A DNA stretch of 64,000 bases from Uliginosibacterium sp. 31-16 (GTDB lineage Bacteria > Pseudomonadota > Gammaproteobacteria > Burkholderiales > Rhodocyclaceae): the NCBI RefSeq assembly GCF_030730865.1, contig NZ_JAVALZ010000001.1, positions 868,001 to 932,000 of the forward strand, written 5' to 3'. The notes under the pieces were generated by a model, which did no database searches, was not told the origin of the DNA, and saw only the letters and a list, made by a program, of their open reading frames with translations. Positions 1 through 7,602 of the stretch are shown piece after piece. Position 1 is the first letter of the stretch, and each line of letters opens with the position of its first letter. The position numbers and the translations under genes are program-made.

Positions 1-469
1 GCATCTGCTGATCCCCAGCGAAGTGCCGGTCGTGAAGATCGATCGGGGCGGCCAGATCACCTATCACGGCCCCGGTCAGGCGGTGGTTTATCTGCTGATC
101 GACCTGGCCCGCCGCAATCTCAAGGTACGCGAACAGGTCACGTTGATGGAGCAGGCCATGCTCGACGTGCTGGCCAGCCACGGCATCACCGCCGAACGCC
201 ACGAAGGCGCTCCCGGCGTATATGTGCGCGACGCCAAGATTGGCGCGCTGGGCCTGAAAATCGCCCGCGGCTGCAGCTATCACGGCCTGTCACTCAACGT
301 CGATCTCGACCTCGCCCCCTTCCTGCGCATCAACCCCTGCGGCTACGAAGGCTTGCGCAGCACCAGCCTGAAAGAAGAAGGGGCGACTGTCACGACCGAC
401 GCCGTGCTGGCACAATTGGCGACTCGCCTGACCGAACTCCTCGAACGCGACTACCCCCTCGCGCGATAA
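1..469 (+). CDS. lipB: Octanoyltransferase LipB (5' end cut by window edge)
   Basis: Transfers the octanoyl group from acyl carrier protein to the lipoyl domains of 2-oxo acid dehydrogenases and the glycine cleavage H protein, the first step of endogenous lipoate synthesis in the cytoplasm. The reading frame is open from base 2, so the N-terminus lies outside the window. Seen: the family signature [13 protein letters not shown], the lysine-containing stretch KIGALGLKI, and the catalytic-cysteine motif [11 protein letters not shown], all in the order known for LipB. The gene ends 16 bp before lipA, which uses its product, so the two are probably co-transcribed. Confidence 0.95.
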   Translation, partial: HLLIPSEVPVVKIDRGGQITYHGPGQAVVYLLIDLARRNLKVREQVTLMEQAMLDVLASHGITAERHEGAPGVYVRDAKIGALGLKIARGCSYHGLSLNVDLDLAPFLRINPCGYEGLRSTSLKEEGATVTTDAVLAQLATRLTELLERDYPLAR

Positions 470-485
470 AACAGAAAGTCCCCCG

Positions 486-1433
486 ATGAGCACCGACAAC
501 CCCAAGAAACTCCGTGGCGCCGACAAAACCGCGCGCATCCCGATCAAGATCGTGCCGGCCGAAAAGCTCAAGAAGCCCGAGTGGATCCGCATCAAGCTCG
601 GCACGGCCGAAGAAACCGCGCGCTTCAACGAGATCAAGGACACCCTGCGCGACCACAAGCTGCACACCGTGTGCGAGGAAGCCTCCTGCCCCAACATCCA
701 CGAATGTTTCGGCAAGGGCACGGCCACCTTCATGATCATGGGCGACATCTGTACGCGCCGCTGCCCCTTCTGCGACGTCGGCCACGGCCGCCCCGAACCG
801 CTCAATGCGGATGAGCCGAAAGAACTGGCACAAACCATCGCCGCCATGCGCCTCAAGTACGTGGTGATCACCTCGGTGGACCGCGACGACCTGCGCGACG
901 GCGGGGCTGCACACTTCGTTGAATGCATCCAGGCAACCCGCGCCGCCAGCCCGCGCACCCAGATCGAAGTACTGGTGCCGGATTTCCGCGGCCGCATGGA
1001 AGTCGCACTGGAAATCTTCAACCAGGCACCGCCGGACGTGATGAACCACAACATGGAAACCGTGCAGCGTCTCTACAAGGCGGCGCGCCCCGGCGCGGAC
1101 TACGCCTATTCGCTGAAGCTGCTGAAAGAGTTCAAGGCCATGCATCCGCAGGTGCCGACCAAGAGCGGCCTGATGGTCGGGCTGGGCGAGACCGACGAGG
1201 AAATTCTGGAAGTGATGCGCGACCTGCGCGCCCACGACGTGGAAATGCTCACCATCGGCCAATACCTGCAGCCCTCCGGCGGCCACCTGCCAGTGCTGCG
1301 TTACGTCACGCCCGAGACCTTCAAGATGTTCGAGACCGAAGCGCTGAAGATGGGCTTCAAGAACGCCGCCTGTGGTCCGATGGTCCGCTCCAGTTACTGG
1401 GCAGATCAGCAGGCGCAGGGCGCAGGCGTTTAA
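486..1433 (+). CDS. lipA: Lipoyl synthase LipA
   Basis: Radical-SAM enzyme that inserts two sulfur atoms into the protein-bound octanoyl chain made by LipB. At 315 aa it is a normal length. The auxiliary cluster motif is present at C63-x4-C68-x5-C74 and the radical-SAM motif at C89-x3-C93-x2-C96 (CTRRCPFC). The C-terminal RSSY motif that ligands the auxiliary cluster is also present ([10 protein letters not shown]). The N-terminal basic region before residue 60 is usual in proteobacterial LipA. Co-directional with and immediately downstream of lipB. Confidence 0.97.
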   Translation: MSTDNPKKLRGADKTARIPIKIVPAEKLKKPEWIRIKLGTAEETARFNEIKDTLRDHKLHTVCEEASCPNIHECFGKGTATFMIMGDICTRRCPFCDVGHGRPEPLNADEPKELAQTIAAMRLKYVVITSVDRDDLRDGGAAHFVECIQATRAASPRTQIEVLVPDFRGRMEVALEIFNQAPPDVMNHNMETVQRLYKAARPGADYAYSLKLLKEFKAMHPQVPTKSGLMVGLGETDEEILEVMRDLRAHDVEMLTIGQYLQPSGGHLPVLRYVTPETFKMFETEALKMGFKNAACGPMVRSSYWADQQAQGAGV

Positions 1434-1490
1434 CAGGAAAACAACAGCTTCCTGCGAAGCCGCACCCCGCCTTGCTCCCCGGCAAGGCAT

Positions 1491-1523
1491 GCTGGAGAGC
1501 CTCATCCCGCGCGGCTCTCCAGC
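1491..1523. repeat. REP-like imperfect palindrome, copy 1
   Basis: Arms GCTGGAGAGCC (1491-1501) and GGCTCTCCAGC (1513-1523) are exact inverted repeats around an 11-base loop. It sits in the 232 bp gap between lipA and the GH5 gene, and belongs to the interspersed family that also occurs near 9.8, 18.7, 24.7, 29.0, 38.9, 42.4, 57.6 and 62.4 kb. The RNA hairpin could end the lipA transcript, but no U-run follows. I see nothing else clear in this gap. Confidence 0.7.
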
Positions 1524-1665
1524 CAGTTCAGGCTTGCCAATAGAGCGTGATGAATTTCACGCTTGTCAGACAAAGACTTACTTGGGTCAGGGTAAACCTT
1601 GTCAGTCTGCACACTTCCCAGTTTGATGCCGCCTTGGCTGAACAAATCAAACTGACGAGGCAAAA

Positions 1666-2886
1666 ATGACGGGATTGCATGCGCGCGGGTGGGTACTGGC
1701 ACTGAGTCTGAGCACACTCGCCGCTTGCGGCGGGGGTGGCGGTGGGAGTGGCAGCGATGGCGGCACAGGCACGAGCTCCGGCAGTTCGTCGTCGAGTTCC
1801 AGCAGCTCCTCATCCTCTTCAAGCAGCTCCTCAAGTTCCAGCAGTTCGTCTTCTTCCTCCAGCAGCTCCTCGTCTTCCAGTTCGAGCAGCTCATCCTCAA
1901 GCTCGTCGTCCAGCAGCTCCTCGTCTTCGGGCGGCGGCAGCGCTCTGTCCTACCGGGGAGTCAGTCTTGCCGTAGCCGAGTTCGGCGCGGGCGTATGGGG
2001 TGACGGGACATTCCCGGGCACCTACAACACCACCTATACCTACCCGACCAACGCCGAAGTGGATTACTTCGTCGGCAAGAAGATGAACACCTTGCGCCTG
2101 CCCTTCCGCTGGGAGCGCCTGCAACGCACCCTGGGCGGCGCGTTTGACAGCACAGGGCAAGGCTACATGGACAGCTTCGTCGCCTATGCCACCAGCAAAG
2201 GCGCCTATGTTGTGCTCGATCCGCACAATTACGCCCGCTACAACGGCAACAACGTCATCGGAGCCGCCGGCTCCAGCGTGAGCCAGGCCCACTTTGCGGA
2301 TTTCTGGAGCCGTCTGGCGACCCGCTACAAGGGCAACAGCAAGGTCATCTTCGCCCTGATGAACGAGCCGCATGACATGTCCACCAGCCTCTGGGTCGAC
2401 AACGCCAATGCGGCCATCACCGCGATCCGCGCCACAGGGGCCACCAACCTGATTCTGGTGCCGGGTAATCACTGGACCGGAGCGCACAGCTGGACCACCA
2501 CCGACAACGCCACCGAGATGCTCAAGATCGTGGATTCGGGCAACAACTACGTGTACGAAGTCCACCAGTATCTGGACAGCGACAGCTCCGGCACCAACAG
2601 TGCCTGCGTGAGCAGCACCATCGGCGCCGAGCGTCTCGCCGCCTTCACCGCCTGGCTCAAGAGCAATGGCAGGAAAGGCTTCCTCGGTGAGCTAGCCGGC
2701 GCCAACAACACGACCTGCCAGGCTGCGATCACCGGTCAGCTGCAGCACCTGAAGGACAACGCCAGCGTCTGGGTCGGCTGGACCTGGTGGGCCGCCGGCC
2801 CGTGGTGGAATGACTACATGTTCACCCTCGAACCGAATGGCGCAGACCGCCCGCAGATGAGCTGGCTGACGCCCTTCCTGCCCTGA
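1666..2886 (+). CDS. GH5 family endoglucanase-like lipoprotein with poly-serine linker
   Basis: Predicted surface or periplasmic lipoprotein that hydrolyses beta-1,4-glucan. Residues 1-21 form a lipoprotein signal ending in the lipobox L-A-A-C21. A Gly-rich run follows, then an almost pure serine tract to about residue 88. The catalytic domain begins near RGVSLAVAEFGAGVWG and resembles GH5 (subfamily 5-like) endoglucanases: the acid/base glutamate is E234 in MNEPHD, the nucleophile is E342 in FLGELAG, and the conserved YEVHQYLD lies between them. No separate carbohydrate-binding module is visible. The start has GACGAGG just upstream. Substrate is inferred; related GH5 subfamilies act on mannan or xyloglucan. 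Three other proteins here share the linker style. Confidence 0.88.
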   Translation: MTGLHARGWVLALSLSTLAACGGGGGGSGSDGGTGTSSGSSSSSSSSSSSSSSSSSSSSSSSSSSSSSSSSSSSSSSSSSSSSSSSSSGGGSALSYRGVSLAVAEFGAGVWGDGTFPGTYNTTYTYPTNAEVDYFVGKKMNTLRLPFRWERLQRTLGGAFDSTGQGYMDSFVAYATSKGAYVVLDPHNYARYNGNNVIGAAGSSVSQAHFADFWSRLATRYKGNSKVIFALMNEPHDMSTSLWVDNANAAITAIRATGATNLILVPGNHWTGAHSWTTTDNATEMLKIVDSGNNYVYEVHQYLDSDSSGTNSACVSSTIGAERLAAFTAWLKSNGRKGFLGELAGANNTTCQAAITGQLQHLKDNASVWVGWTWWAAGPWWNDYMFTLEPNGADRPQMSWLTPFLP

Positions 2887-2920
2887 AGCGGCACAGGCAA
2901 TCCAGCTCTTTCCGCAAGCA

Positions 2921-2951
2921 CGCCCTTTTCCTGCAAGGAGAGGGCGTTTTT
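2921..2951 (+). terminator. Rho-independent terminator after GH5 gene
   Basis: Stem CGCCCT (2921-2926) pairs with AGGGCG (2941-2946), extended inside by TCCT/AGGA, and is followed by five T residues. It lies 34 bp after the GH5 stop codon. Confidence 0.85.
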
Positions 2952-3019
2952 CATTCCGCAACGGATCCGGTGCGGAACTCGACTAAGATTGCCGCCTTCC
3001 TGCCGCACATCATTGCCCC

Positions 3020-3916
3020 ATGCTGTACCGTCTATTGATCTGTTTTGTTGTATTGCTTGCCAGCGTCCTGCCGGCAGCACAGGCCAGCACCGCATTCTGG
3101 TGTGCGGAACGCTTTCTCGACCCGGCCGCCAAACCCTTTGACGCGCAACACCTGAAGGTGGCGCAGCGCGGCTATCTGTACGCCATGGCCGCCGCGCTGG
3201 CGCTGCAGAAGAACAATGCGGAAGGGCGTGCCTACCACTTCGCCACACCCGCCCGCCTGCGCGAGGTGGATCGCCCGCGCCGTGATCGCTCCGGCTTTGA
3301 AGTCAGCAGCTTCGAGCTGCTGGATGCGCCGGGCGGACAGGTCAAGGAACTCGTGATCGCCTTCAGCGGCTCGAATGATGACGCCGACTGGGACACCACC
3401 AACTTCGGTGACGACACCCGTCAATACACGCTCGCTCGCCGCTATCTGCAAAAGATGGCGGCGCGCCCTGAGTACCGCACGGTGCGTCTGGTCGTCACCG
3501 GTTTTTCACTCGGCGGCGCGCTGGCGGTGCATGTCACCAAGCATGCCGAAACACGGCGACTGGTTGCAGAAACCTGGGCCTTCAACCCCAGTCCGAAAAC
3601 CTGGGTGGGCAACCAGACCGACCGGCGCATCTGGCTCGCTGCCACGGCCAGCGATGGTCTGGCCCCATTGCGCCAGCTCGGTGCCAGCCTGTTGCCCGGC
3701 GTCGGCCTGATCGGCGCTCCGGCCAATCAGCGTGCCGAGAATTTCTACCTGCTCGAAGCCAACCCGGTGATCAGCCACTACCGCTGGGTGCTCACCCGCA
3801 ACCTGCTGCACGTGGCGGACCTGGCGCAGCGCATCGAACAGAGCTCCGATGCGCCCACCGAAGCGTTCGATATCCTGCAGGCATCCAGCTTCCGATCTTG
3901 CCAGAAACCAGGCTGA
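3020..3916 (+). CDS. Secreted lipase-like alpha/beta hydrolase
   Basis: A 298 aa protein with an N-terminal signal peptide (about residues 1-22, ending VLPAAQA). The nucleophile elbow G161-F-S163-L-G165 followed by GALAVHVTKHAE, and the preceding LVIAFSGSNDDADWDTTN, resemble class 3 (Lipase_3) lipases, where the substrate-binding domain carries a GTN/GSND-like oxyanion strand. It probably acts on lipid esters in the periplasm or outside the cell; the substrate cannot be told from sequence. The candidate aspartate and histidine of the triad lie in the C-terminal third (for example SDGLAPL and ISHYRW) but are not certain. A stand-alone gene between two terminator-bounded units. Confidence 0.7.
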   Translation: MLYRLLICFVVLLASVLPAAQASTAFWCAERFLDPAAKPFDAQHLKVAQRGYLYAMAAALALQKNNAEGRAYHFATPARLREVDRPRRDRSGFEVSSFELLDAPGGQVKELVIAFSGSNDDADWDTTNFGDDTRQYTLARRYLQKMAARPEYRTVRLVVTGFSLGGALAVHVTKHAETRRLVAETWAFNPSPKTWVGNQTDRRIWLAATASDGLAPLRQLGASLLPGVGLIGAPANQRAENFYLLEANPVISHYRWVLTRNLLHVADLAQRIEQSSDAPTEAFDILQASSFRSCQKPG

Positions 3917-4000
3917 TTACATTCGCATAGGCTGTCTGGACGCCATGTACTGCAGCATGCCAGAATCGGCCCCTTCACCACTTCTGCGTACGCACCCATC

Positions 4001-4534
4001 ATGGACAGCACCAATCCCTACCAGCCTCCCAAAGCCGAACTCGATGGCAGCACCCCGCAATCTGAAGCCCTGAACGGCGATCAGGCGCTGGAAACCTTCA
4101 TCGGCAAGAAATACGCGTACTACACGCGCAAGTGGGAAGAAGCACAGCGCAAGGGCAGCATCCAGTCGTGGAACTTATCGGCTTTCTTCCTGGGTTTCGC
4201 ATGGATGGCCTACCGCAAGATGTACAAGTACTGCGGAATCTTCATCGCCGCAATCTCGGTGGAAACCGTGTTAGAGATGATGCTCAATCTGCCTCAGGCA
4301 ATTTCCAGCGGCGTCAATATCGGGCTTGCGGTCTGTTTCGGCATGTTTGGCAATCACCTGTACAAACTCCATGTCGAGCAGAAGATCCGTGAGATCAGCG
4401 CTCACGGCAGCCCTGCCCAGATCAACGCCGAACTTGCCCGCCAGGGCGGCACCAGTGTCGGTGCTGCGATTGGCTTTGCCGTGCTGCTGCTGGCGGTCAT
4501 TCTCGGTCTGATGATGCTCATCGGCGACTTCTGA
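4001..4534 (+). CDS. DUF2628-like membrane protein
   Basis: A 177 aa protein with a soluble N-terminus (about 60 residues, starting MDSTNPYQPPKAELDG), then WNLSAFFLGFAWMAYRKMY, which is typical of the DUF2628 family, and two to three further hydrophobic segments ending near the C-terminus. DUF2628 proteins have no established function; the fold suggests a small inner-membrane protein. A strong terminator follows directly, so the gene is probably monocistronic. Confidence 0.65.
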   Translation: MDSTNPYQPPKAELDGSTPQSEALNGDQALETFIGKKYAYYTRKWEEAQRKGSIQSWNLSAFFLGFAWMAYRKMYKYCGIFIAAISVETVLEMMLNLPQAISSGVNIGLAVCFGMFGNHLYKLHVEQKIREISAHGSPAQINAELARQGGTSVGAAIGFAVLLLAVILGLMMLIGDF

Positions 4535-4556
4535 GCCCTGCTGGCAAGCACTCCCG

Positions 4557-4578
4557 GGCGGCCTGCGGGCCGCCTTTT
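4557..4578 (+). terminator. Rho-independent terminator after DUF2628 gene
   Basis: GGCGGCC (4557-4563) pairs exactly with GGCCGCC (4568-4574) around a TGCG loop, followed by TTTT. It insulates the downstream arsR promoter. Confidence 0.85.
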
Positions 4579-4588
4579 CATTTCCGGC

Positions 4589-4625
4589 TTGACAGACGCG
4601 ATAACATATCGATATCTTTCGATAT
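4589..4625 (+). promoter_or_regulatory. arsR-like promoter with overlapping operator
   Basis: A perfect -35 box TTGACA (4589-4594) is followed after 17-18 bp by ATATCT/TATCTT near 4612-4618. The 16-mer CGATATCTTTCGATAT (4610-4625) overlaps the -10 region and ends exactly at the ATG. A nearly identical 16-mer lies at 4985-5000. The predicted transcription start falls on or next to the ATG, so the mRNA may be leaderless. Binding by the ArsR product is inference from position and duplication. Confidence 0.6.
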
Positions 4626-4937
4626 ATGAACAAGGACTACTCCCGCGCCATCCCTCCCGCCTGGCAGAGCATGGCGGCTGTTTTCGTGGCGCTCGGCGAC
4701 GAGCATCGCCAGCGCATCCTGCTGACGTTCTCGCCGGCTGAGCGACTCAATGTCGGACAGATCGCCGAGGTGTCGACGCTGGCTCGCTCGACCGTCTCGC
4801 ACCACCTGAAGATCCTGCGCGAGGCGGGCGTACTGAGCTCGGAGAAGATCGGCAAGGAAGTGTATTTCTGGGTGAACAAGCCACTGCTCGCCGAGGTGTT
4901 CGCCAGTGTGGCGGAGTATCTAGACAAGAACGCCTGA
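4626..4937 (+). CDS. ArsR/SmtB-family transcriptional regulator
   Basis: A 103 aa winged-helix repressor. The HTH core runs from about residue 22 (ALGDEHRQRIL) through VGQIAEVSTLARSTVSHHLKIL to the wing (LSSEKIGKEVYFWVN). No cysteines are present, so the classic CxC metal site is missing; it may sense something other than thiophilic metals. The ATG has no Shine-Dalgarno; the promoter lies so close that a leaderless message is likely. A shorter start at Met16 (4671) is possible but leaves little before the HTH. Probably autoregulated and probably controls the next gene through the shared 16-bp element. Confidence 0.85.
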   Translation: MNKDYSRAIPPAWQSMAAVFVALGDEHRQRILLTFSPAERLNVGQIAEVSTLARSTVSHHLKILREAGVLSSEKIGKEVYFWVNKPLLAEVFASVAEYLDKNA

Positions 4938-4947
4938 AACACACCGC

Positions 4948-4970
4948 AGCCGGCAGACCGCCGGCTTTAT
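4948..4970 (+). terminator. Weak terminator-like hairpin after arsR-like gene
   Basis: AGCCGGC (4948-4954) pairs with GCCGGCT (4960-4966), followed by only TTAT, so termination is probably partial. It separates arsR from the promoter of the following peptidase gene. Confidence 0.45.
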
Positions 4971-5000
4971 TTGACTTAACGTAACGATATGTTTCGATAT
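4971..5000 (+). promoter_or_regulatory. Promoter with second copy of the ArsR-type operator
   Basis: TTGACT (4971-4976) acts as a plausible -35 box. The element CGATATGTTTCGATAT (4985-5000) differs from the arsR copy at one base in 16 and covers the expected -10 region, which fits steric repression. The downstream gene has its own Shine-Dalgarno AAGGAGA at 5009-5015. Confidence 0.6.
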
Positions 5001-5021
5001 TTCGACTCAAGGAGACTTTCC

Positions 5022-5753
5022 ATGCAAGGCAAACACTGGCGTCGTTTTGCGGCCATCCTGCTGCTTTCACCGCTTGGTCTGCTGGGGCTGAACGATCTGC
5101 ACGCCGCCCTGTTCGTCCGCCGTGCGAGTCTGCCGGATGAGGTGGTGCGCAACCTGCAGGTCGGCGATGTGGTGTTCACCCGCGAGCCCTACTATCTGCT
5201 GCGCAAGGTGGCGGATGCCAGCGGCAGCTGGAGCAACCATGTCGGCATCGTGATCGACACCACCGGCGCCGAACCGCTGGTGGCCGAGAGCAAGGTGCCG
5301 AAATCCGTGATCACCCCGCTCTCGCGTTTCGTCGGGCGTTCAGAGGCCGGCTATGTTGCGGTGCGCCGCCCGGTGCATGCGCTCAGCATCGACGAGGAAA
5401 ACCTTCTGGCCGAAGCCGCCCGTGCCCGCATGGGGCGCTGGTACGACCTCGGCTTCAATCTGCATTCCTCACGTCAGTTCTGCTCCAAACTGGTCTATGA
5501 AAGCCTGCGCGCAGCCACCGGGGAGGAGGTCGGTGAGGTCAGCAATTTCGAGGCTTTGCTGAAGAGCAACCCGGACGCACCGCTGGCCTTCTGGCGCATC
5601 TGGTATCTGGGGCGCATCCCCTGGCAGCGCGAAACCGTCACCCCGGCCAGCCAGCTCGTCAGTGCGCAACTCGCAACGATCTACGACGCCAGCCAGCCGC
5701 AGCCTCGCGAACCGGGCGCCTCGGTCAGCAATTTTTTCCGGGAAACGCACTGA
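5022..5753 (+). CDS. YiiX/YebB-like NlpC/P60-type cysteine hydrolase
   Basis: A 243 aa secreted or membrane-anchored protein with an N-terminal hydrophobic segment (about residues 7-27). It has the circularly permuted papain-like layout of the YiiX family: H73 in WSNHVGIVID precedes C154 in RQFCSKLVYES. Such enzymes hydrolyse amide or ester bonds in lipids or peptidoglycan; the substrate here is unknown. The start at 5022 is chosen for its AAGGAGA ribosome site; the upstream ATG at 4989 lies inside the operator. Control by the neighbouring ArsR-like repressor is inferred from the shared 16-bp element. Confidence 0.75.
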   Translation: MQGKHWRRFAAILLLSPLGLLGLNDLHAALFVRRASLPDEVVRNLQVGDVVFTREPYYLLRKVADASGSWSNHVGIVIDTTGAEPLVAESKVPKSVITPLSRFVGRSEAGYVAVRRPVHALSIDEENLLAEAARARMGRWYDLGFNLHSSRQFCSKLVYESLRAATGEEVGEVSNFEALLKSNPDAPLAFWRIWYLGRIPWQRETVTPASQLVSAQLATIYDASQPQPREPGASVSNFFRETH

Positions 5754-5773
5754 GCAAGCGCTAACATCCCTGC

Positions 5774-6319
5774 ATGCGCGACGAATCTCCCGGCGAAAGC
5801 GACCCTGACACTGAAGCGGAGGACTGGCGTCCGGTCTCCGGCATCGAGATTGGCTTCGTGCTCCTGCTGCTTGCCTATGTCCTCTGGCAGCATTTCCTGA
5901 CAGAAGATCGCTGGGTCTTCCTGCTGGATAACGCCAATCTGGCCATCCACGAAGCGGGACATCCTCTGATCGGCCTGCTGTCGGAACGCCTGATGGTGTA
6001 CGGCGGCACCCTGTTCCAGCTGGCTTTCCCGCTGGCATTTGCGCTGCATTTCCGGCGCCAGCGTCATGCCACGGGCTGGGCGGTTTCACTGGCATGGTTC
6101 GGCGAGAACCTGCTCAATGTCGGACGCTACATGGCGGATGCGCGCGCACAATTGCTGCCACTGGTGGGTGGTGAGCATGACTGGACGGAAATCTGGGGCC
6201 GCTGGGGCCTGCTAGCCCGGGATACAAGCCTGGGCGGATTCACCCGCTTGATTGGCCTCGCGGTCATGGTGTGGGCAGCGTTCTGGCTGTGGCGACGCTG
6301 GTGCAGTGCTCAGGACTGA
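5774..6319 (+). CDS. Membrane protein with HEAGH zinc-protease-like motif
   Basis: A 181 aa protein with an acidic N-terminus and about four membrane segments. Residues 59-63 read H-E-A-G-H inside the first half, the HExxH signature of zinc metallopeptidases, here in a membrane context as in site-2 (M50) proteases. A later NVGRYMADARAQLL may supply a third ligand. The protein is much shorter than known S2P enzymes and has no PDZ domain, so function is unproven. The gene starts 20 bp after the YiiX-like gene and may be co-transcribed with it. Confidence 0.55.
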   Translation: MRDESPGESDPDTEAEDWRPVSGIEIGFVLLLLAYVLWQHFLTEDRWVFLLDNANLAIHEAGHPLIGLLSERLMVYGGTLFQLAFPLAFALHFRRQRHATGWAVSLAWFGENLLNVGRYMADARAQLLPLVGGEHDWTEIWGRWGLLARDTSLGGFTRLIGLAVMVWAAFWLWRRWCSAQD

Positions 6320-6407
6320 AGCCCGCCCGACGCATCCCTGCAGCCGGTCACCGGTTCGTCGCCACGCTGCAGTTATACTTGCGCCGAATATCACCGGAGC
6401 CCATCCC

Positions 6408-6791
6408 ATGCGCATTCCCCGACAACGCGGCGCGGCCGCCCTGATCATCCTTGGCGCGATTCTCGCCGTCGTCGTCCTGCTTGCTGCGGCGTACACCTGG
6501 CTGTCCTTGAGCTATGACTATTCGGACGGTGAACGTGCTGGCTATGTGCAGAAGTTTTCGCGCAAGGGCTGGGTGTGCAAGACCTGGGAGGGCGATCTGG
6601 CGCTGGTGAACCTGCCAGGCCAGCCGGCCGAGATCTTCACTTTCAGCGTACGTGACGACGCTGTGGCCACGCAGATCAACGCCTTGATGGGCAAGCGCGT
6701 CACCCTGACCTATGAACAGCACATCGGCGTGCCGAGCAGCTGTTTCGGCGAAACGCAGTATTTCGTGACAGCCATCAGGGCGGTGGAATGA
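6408..6791 (+). CDS. Conserved membrane-anchored protein of unknown function
   Basis: A 127 aa protein with one N-terminal transmembrane segment (about residues 9-30) and a soluble part beginning YDYSDGERAGYVQKFSRKGWVCKTWEGDL, which I recall as a conserved unknown family (some database entries carry an unfounded dehydrogenase name). Two cysteines, in WVCKTW and SSCFGE, could form a disulfide. The start at 6408 is preferred because the open frame upstream lacks hydrophobic character and the ATG opens a clean signal anchor. Overlaps the next gene by 4 bp (ATGA), so the two are translationally coupled. Confidence 0.6.
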   Translation: MRIPRQRGAAALIILGAILAVVVLLAAAYTWLSLSYDYSDGERAGYVQKFSRKGWVCKTWEGDLALVNLPGQPAEIFTFSVRDDAVATQINALMGKRVTLTYEQHIGVPSSCFGETQYFVTAIRAVE

Positions 6792-7144
6792 GCGGCGTGA
6801 AGTGGCTGCGTCTGGGTGGCCTGCTCGCGGCGCTGGCCGGCGTGGCCTGGTATGCCGGTCTGCTGCCACGGCTGACGCAGCTTGCCACCGGAACGCTGGC
6901 TCTGCCCGAAGTGATGACGCCCGCCCCCCAACTGTTCCGCTGGAAAGACGCCAGGGGCCAGATCACTTACGGTACGCAGCCACCGCCAGGGGTGAAGGCC
7001 GAGCCGGTGGCGGACAAGGGCACGATGAGCATGGTGCCGGCCGCGAAGATTCCCGAACCGCCGAAGAAGGAACTGCCACCGGGTGTGACGATCCAGCAGC
7101 TTGCCACCGAGCGCGCCATCGATCAGGCGACCGGCGCAAAATGA
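6788..7144 (+). CDS. DUF4124 domain protein
   Basis: A 118 aa protein with an N-terminal hydrophobic segment (residues 6-25) and the DUF4124 core PQLFRWKDARGQITYGTQPP, a short beta-rich periplasmic domain frequent in betaproteobacteria and gammaproteobacteria and of unknown role. Overlaps both neighbours by 4 bp (start and stop each in ATGA), so the three genes 6408-7518 form one tightly coupled operon. Confidence 0.7.
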   Translation: MSGVKWLRLGGLLAALAGVAWYAGLLPRLTQLATGTLALPEVMTPAPQLFRWKDARGQITYGTQPPPGVKAEPVADKGTMSMVPAAKIPEPPKKELPPGVTIQQLATERAIDQATGAK

Positions 7145-7518
7145 AGTCGCCCTGCCCCTGCGGCCTGCCCGCAACGTATTCCGCCTGCTGCGGACGCTAC
7201 CATGCCGGCGCTGCCGCGCCGACCCCCGAGGCGCTGATGCGCTCGCGTTACAGCGCCTTTGCACTGGGGCTGGGTGATTATCTGCTGGCGAGCTGGCACG
7301 CCTCGACCCGACCTGCCGATCTGGATGTCATCACTCCGCCGCAGCCGAAATGGATTGGCCTGCAGATCCTTGGCGCGGCCCTGCAGGATGAAAGCCACGG
7401 CACGGTGCATTTCATCGCCCGCTGCCGGGTCGGCGGGCGGGCCGAGCGGCTGGAGGAAATCAGTCGCTTCGTGCGTGAAGAGGGGCGCTGGTACTACGTC
7501 GACGGGGCGATTGCCTGA
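7141..7518 (+). CDS. ychJ: YchJ-family (UPF0225) SEC-C motif protein
   Basis: A 125 aa cytoplasmic protein. The N-terminal SEC-C zinc motif is CPCGLPATYSACC, followed by YHAGAAAPTPEALMRSRYSAF, which is diagnostic of the YchJ/UPF0225 family. Residues 45-125 form the NTF2-like second domain (WIGLQIL, GTVHFIARC, FVREEGRWYYVDG). Function is unknown; SEC-C motifs are also found in SecA and are thought to bind zinc and partner proteins. Its TGA stop falls inside the intergenic palindrome beginning at 7513. Confidence 0.88.
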   Translation: MKSPCPCGLPATYSACCGRYHAGAAAPTPEALMRSRYSAFALGLGDYLLASWHASTRPADLDVITPPQPKWIGLQILGAALQDESHGTVHFIARCRVGGRAERLEEISRFVREEGRWYYVDGAIA

Positions 7519-7590
7519 AGAAGCGCGCCCCGCCTACCTGTGCGCAAGGCTTGCCCGCAGAGCCGCGCCTGAAGAGGATCTGCGGGCAGG
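7513..7590. repeat. REP-like repeat region between convergent genes
   Basis: Begins with GCCTGAAGAAGC, whose TGA is the ychJ stop codon. It contains a hairpin with arms GCCCGCAGA (7553-7561) and TCTGCGGGC (7579-7587), and between them a second GCCTGAAGAGG half-element. It is a degenerate member of the interspersed repeat family and lies between converging transcripts. Confidence 0.55.
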
Positions 7591-7602
7591 TGCTGCGTGG
7601 CG

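Noticed and set aside
390-1505. Long minus-strand open frame over lipA
   Set aside because: Mirror frame of the GC-rich lipA gene; no motif, and lipA is certain.
1780-1935. Serine-codon tract as a tandem repeat or CRISPR-like array
   Set aside because: It encodes a poly-Ser linker with mixed Ser codons in frame; no fixed repeat unit or spacers.
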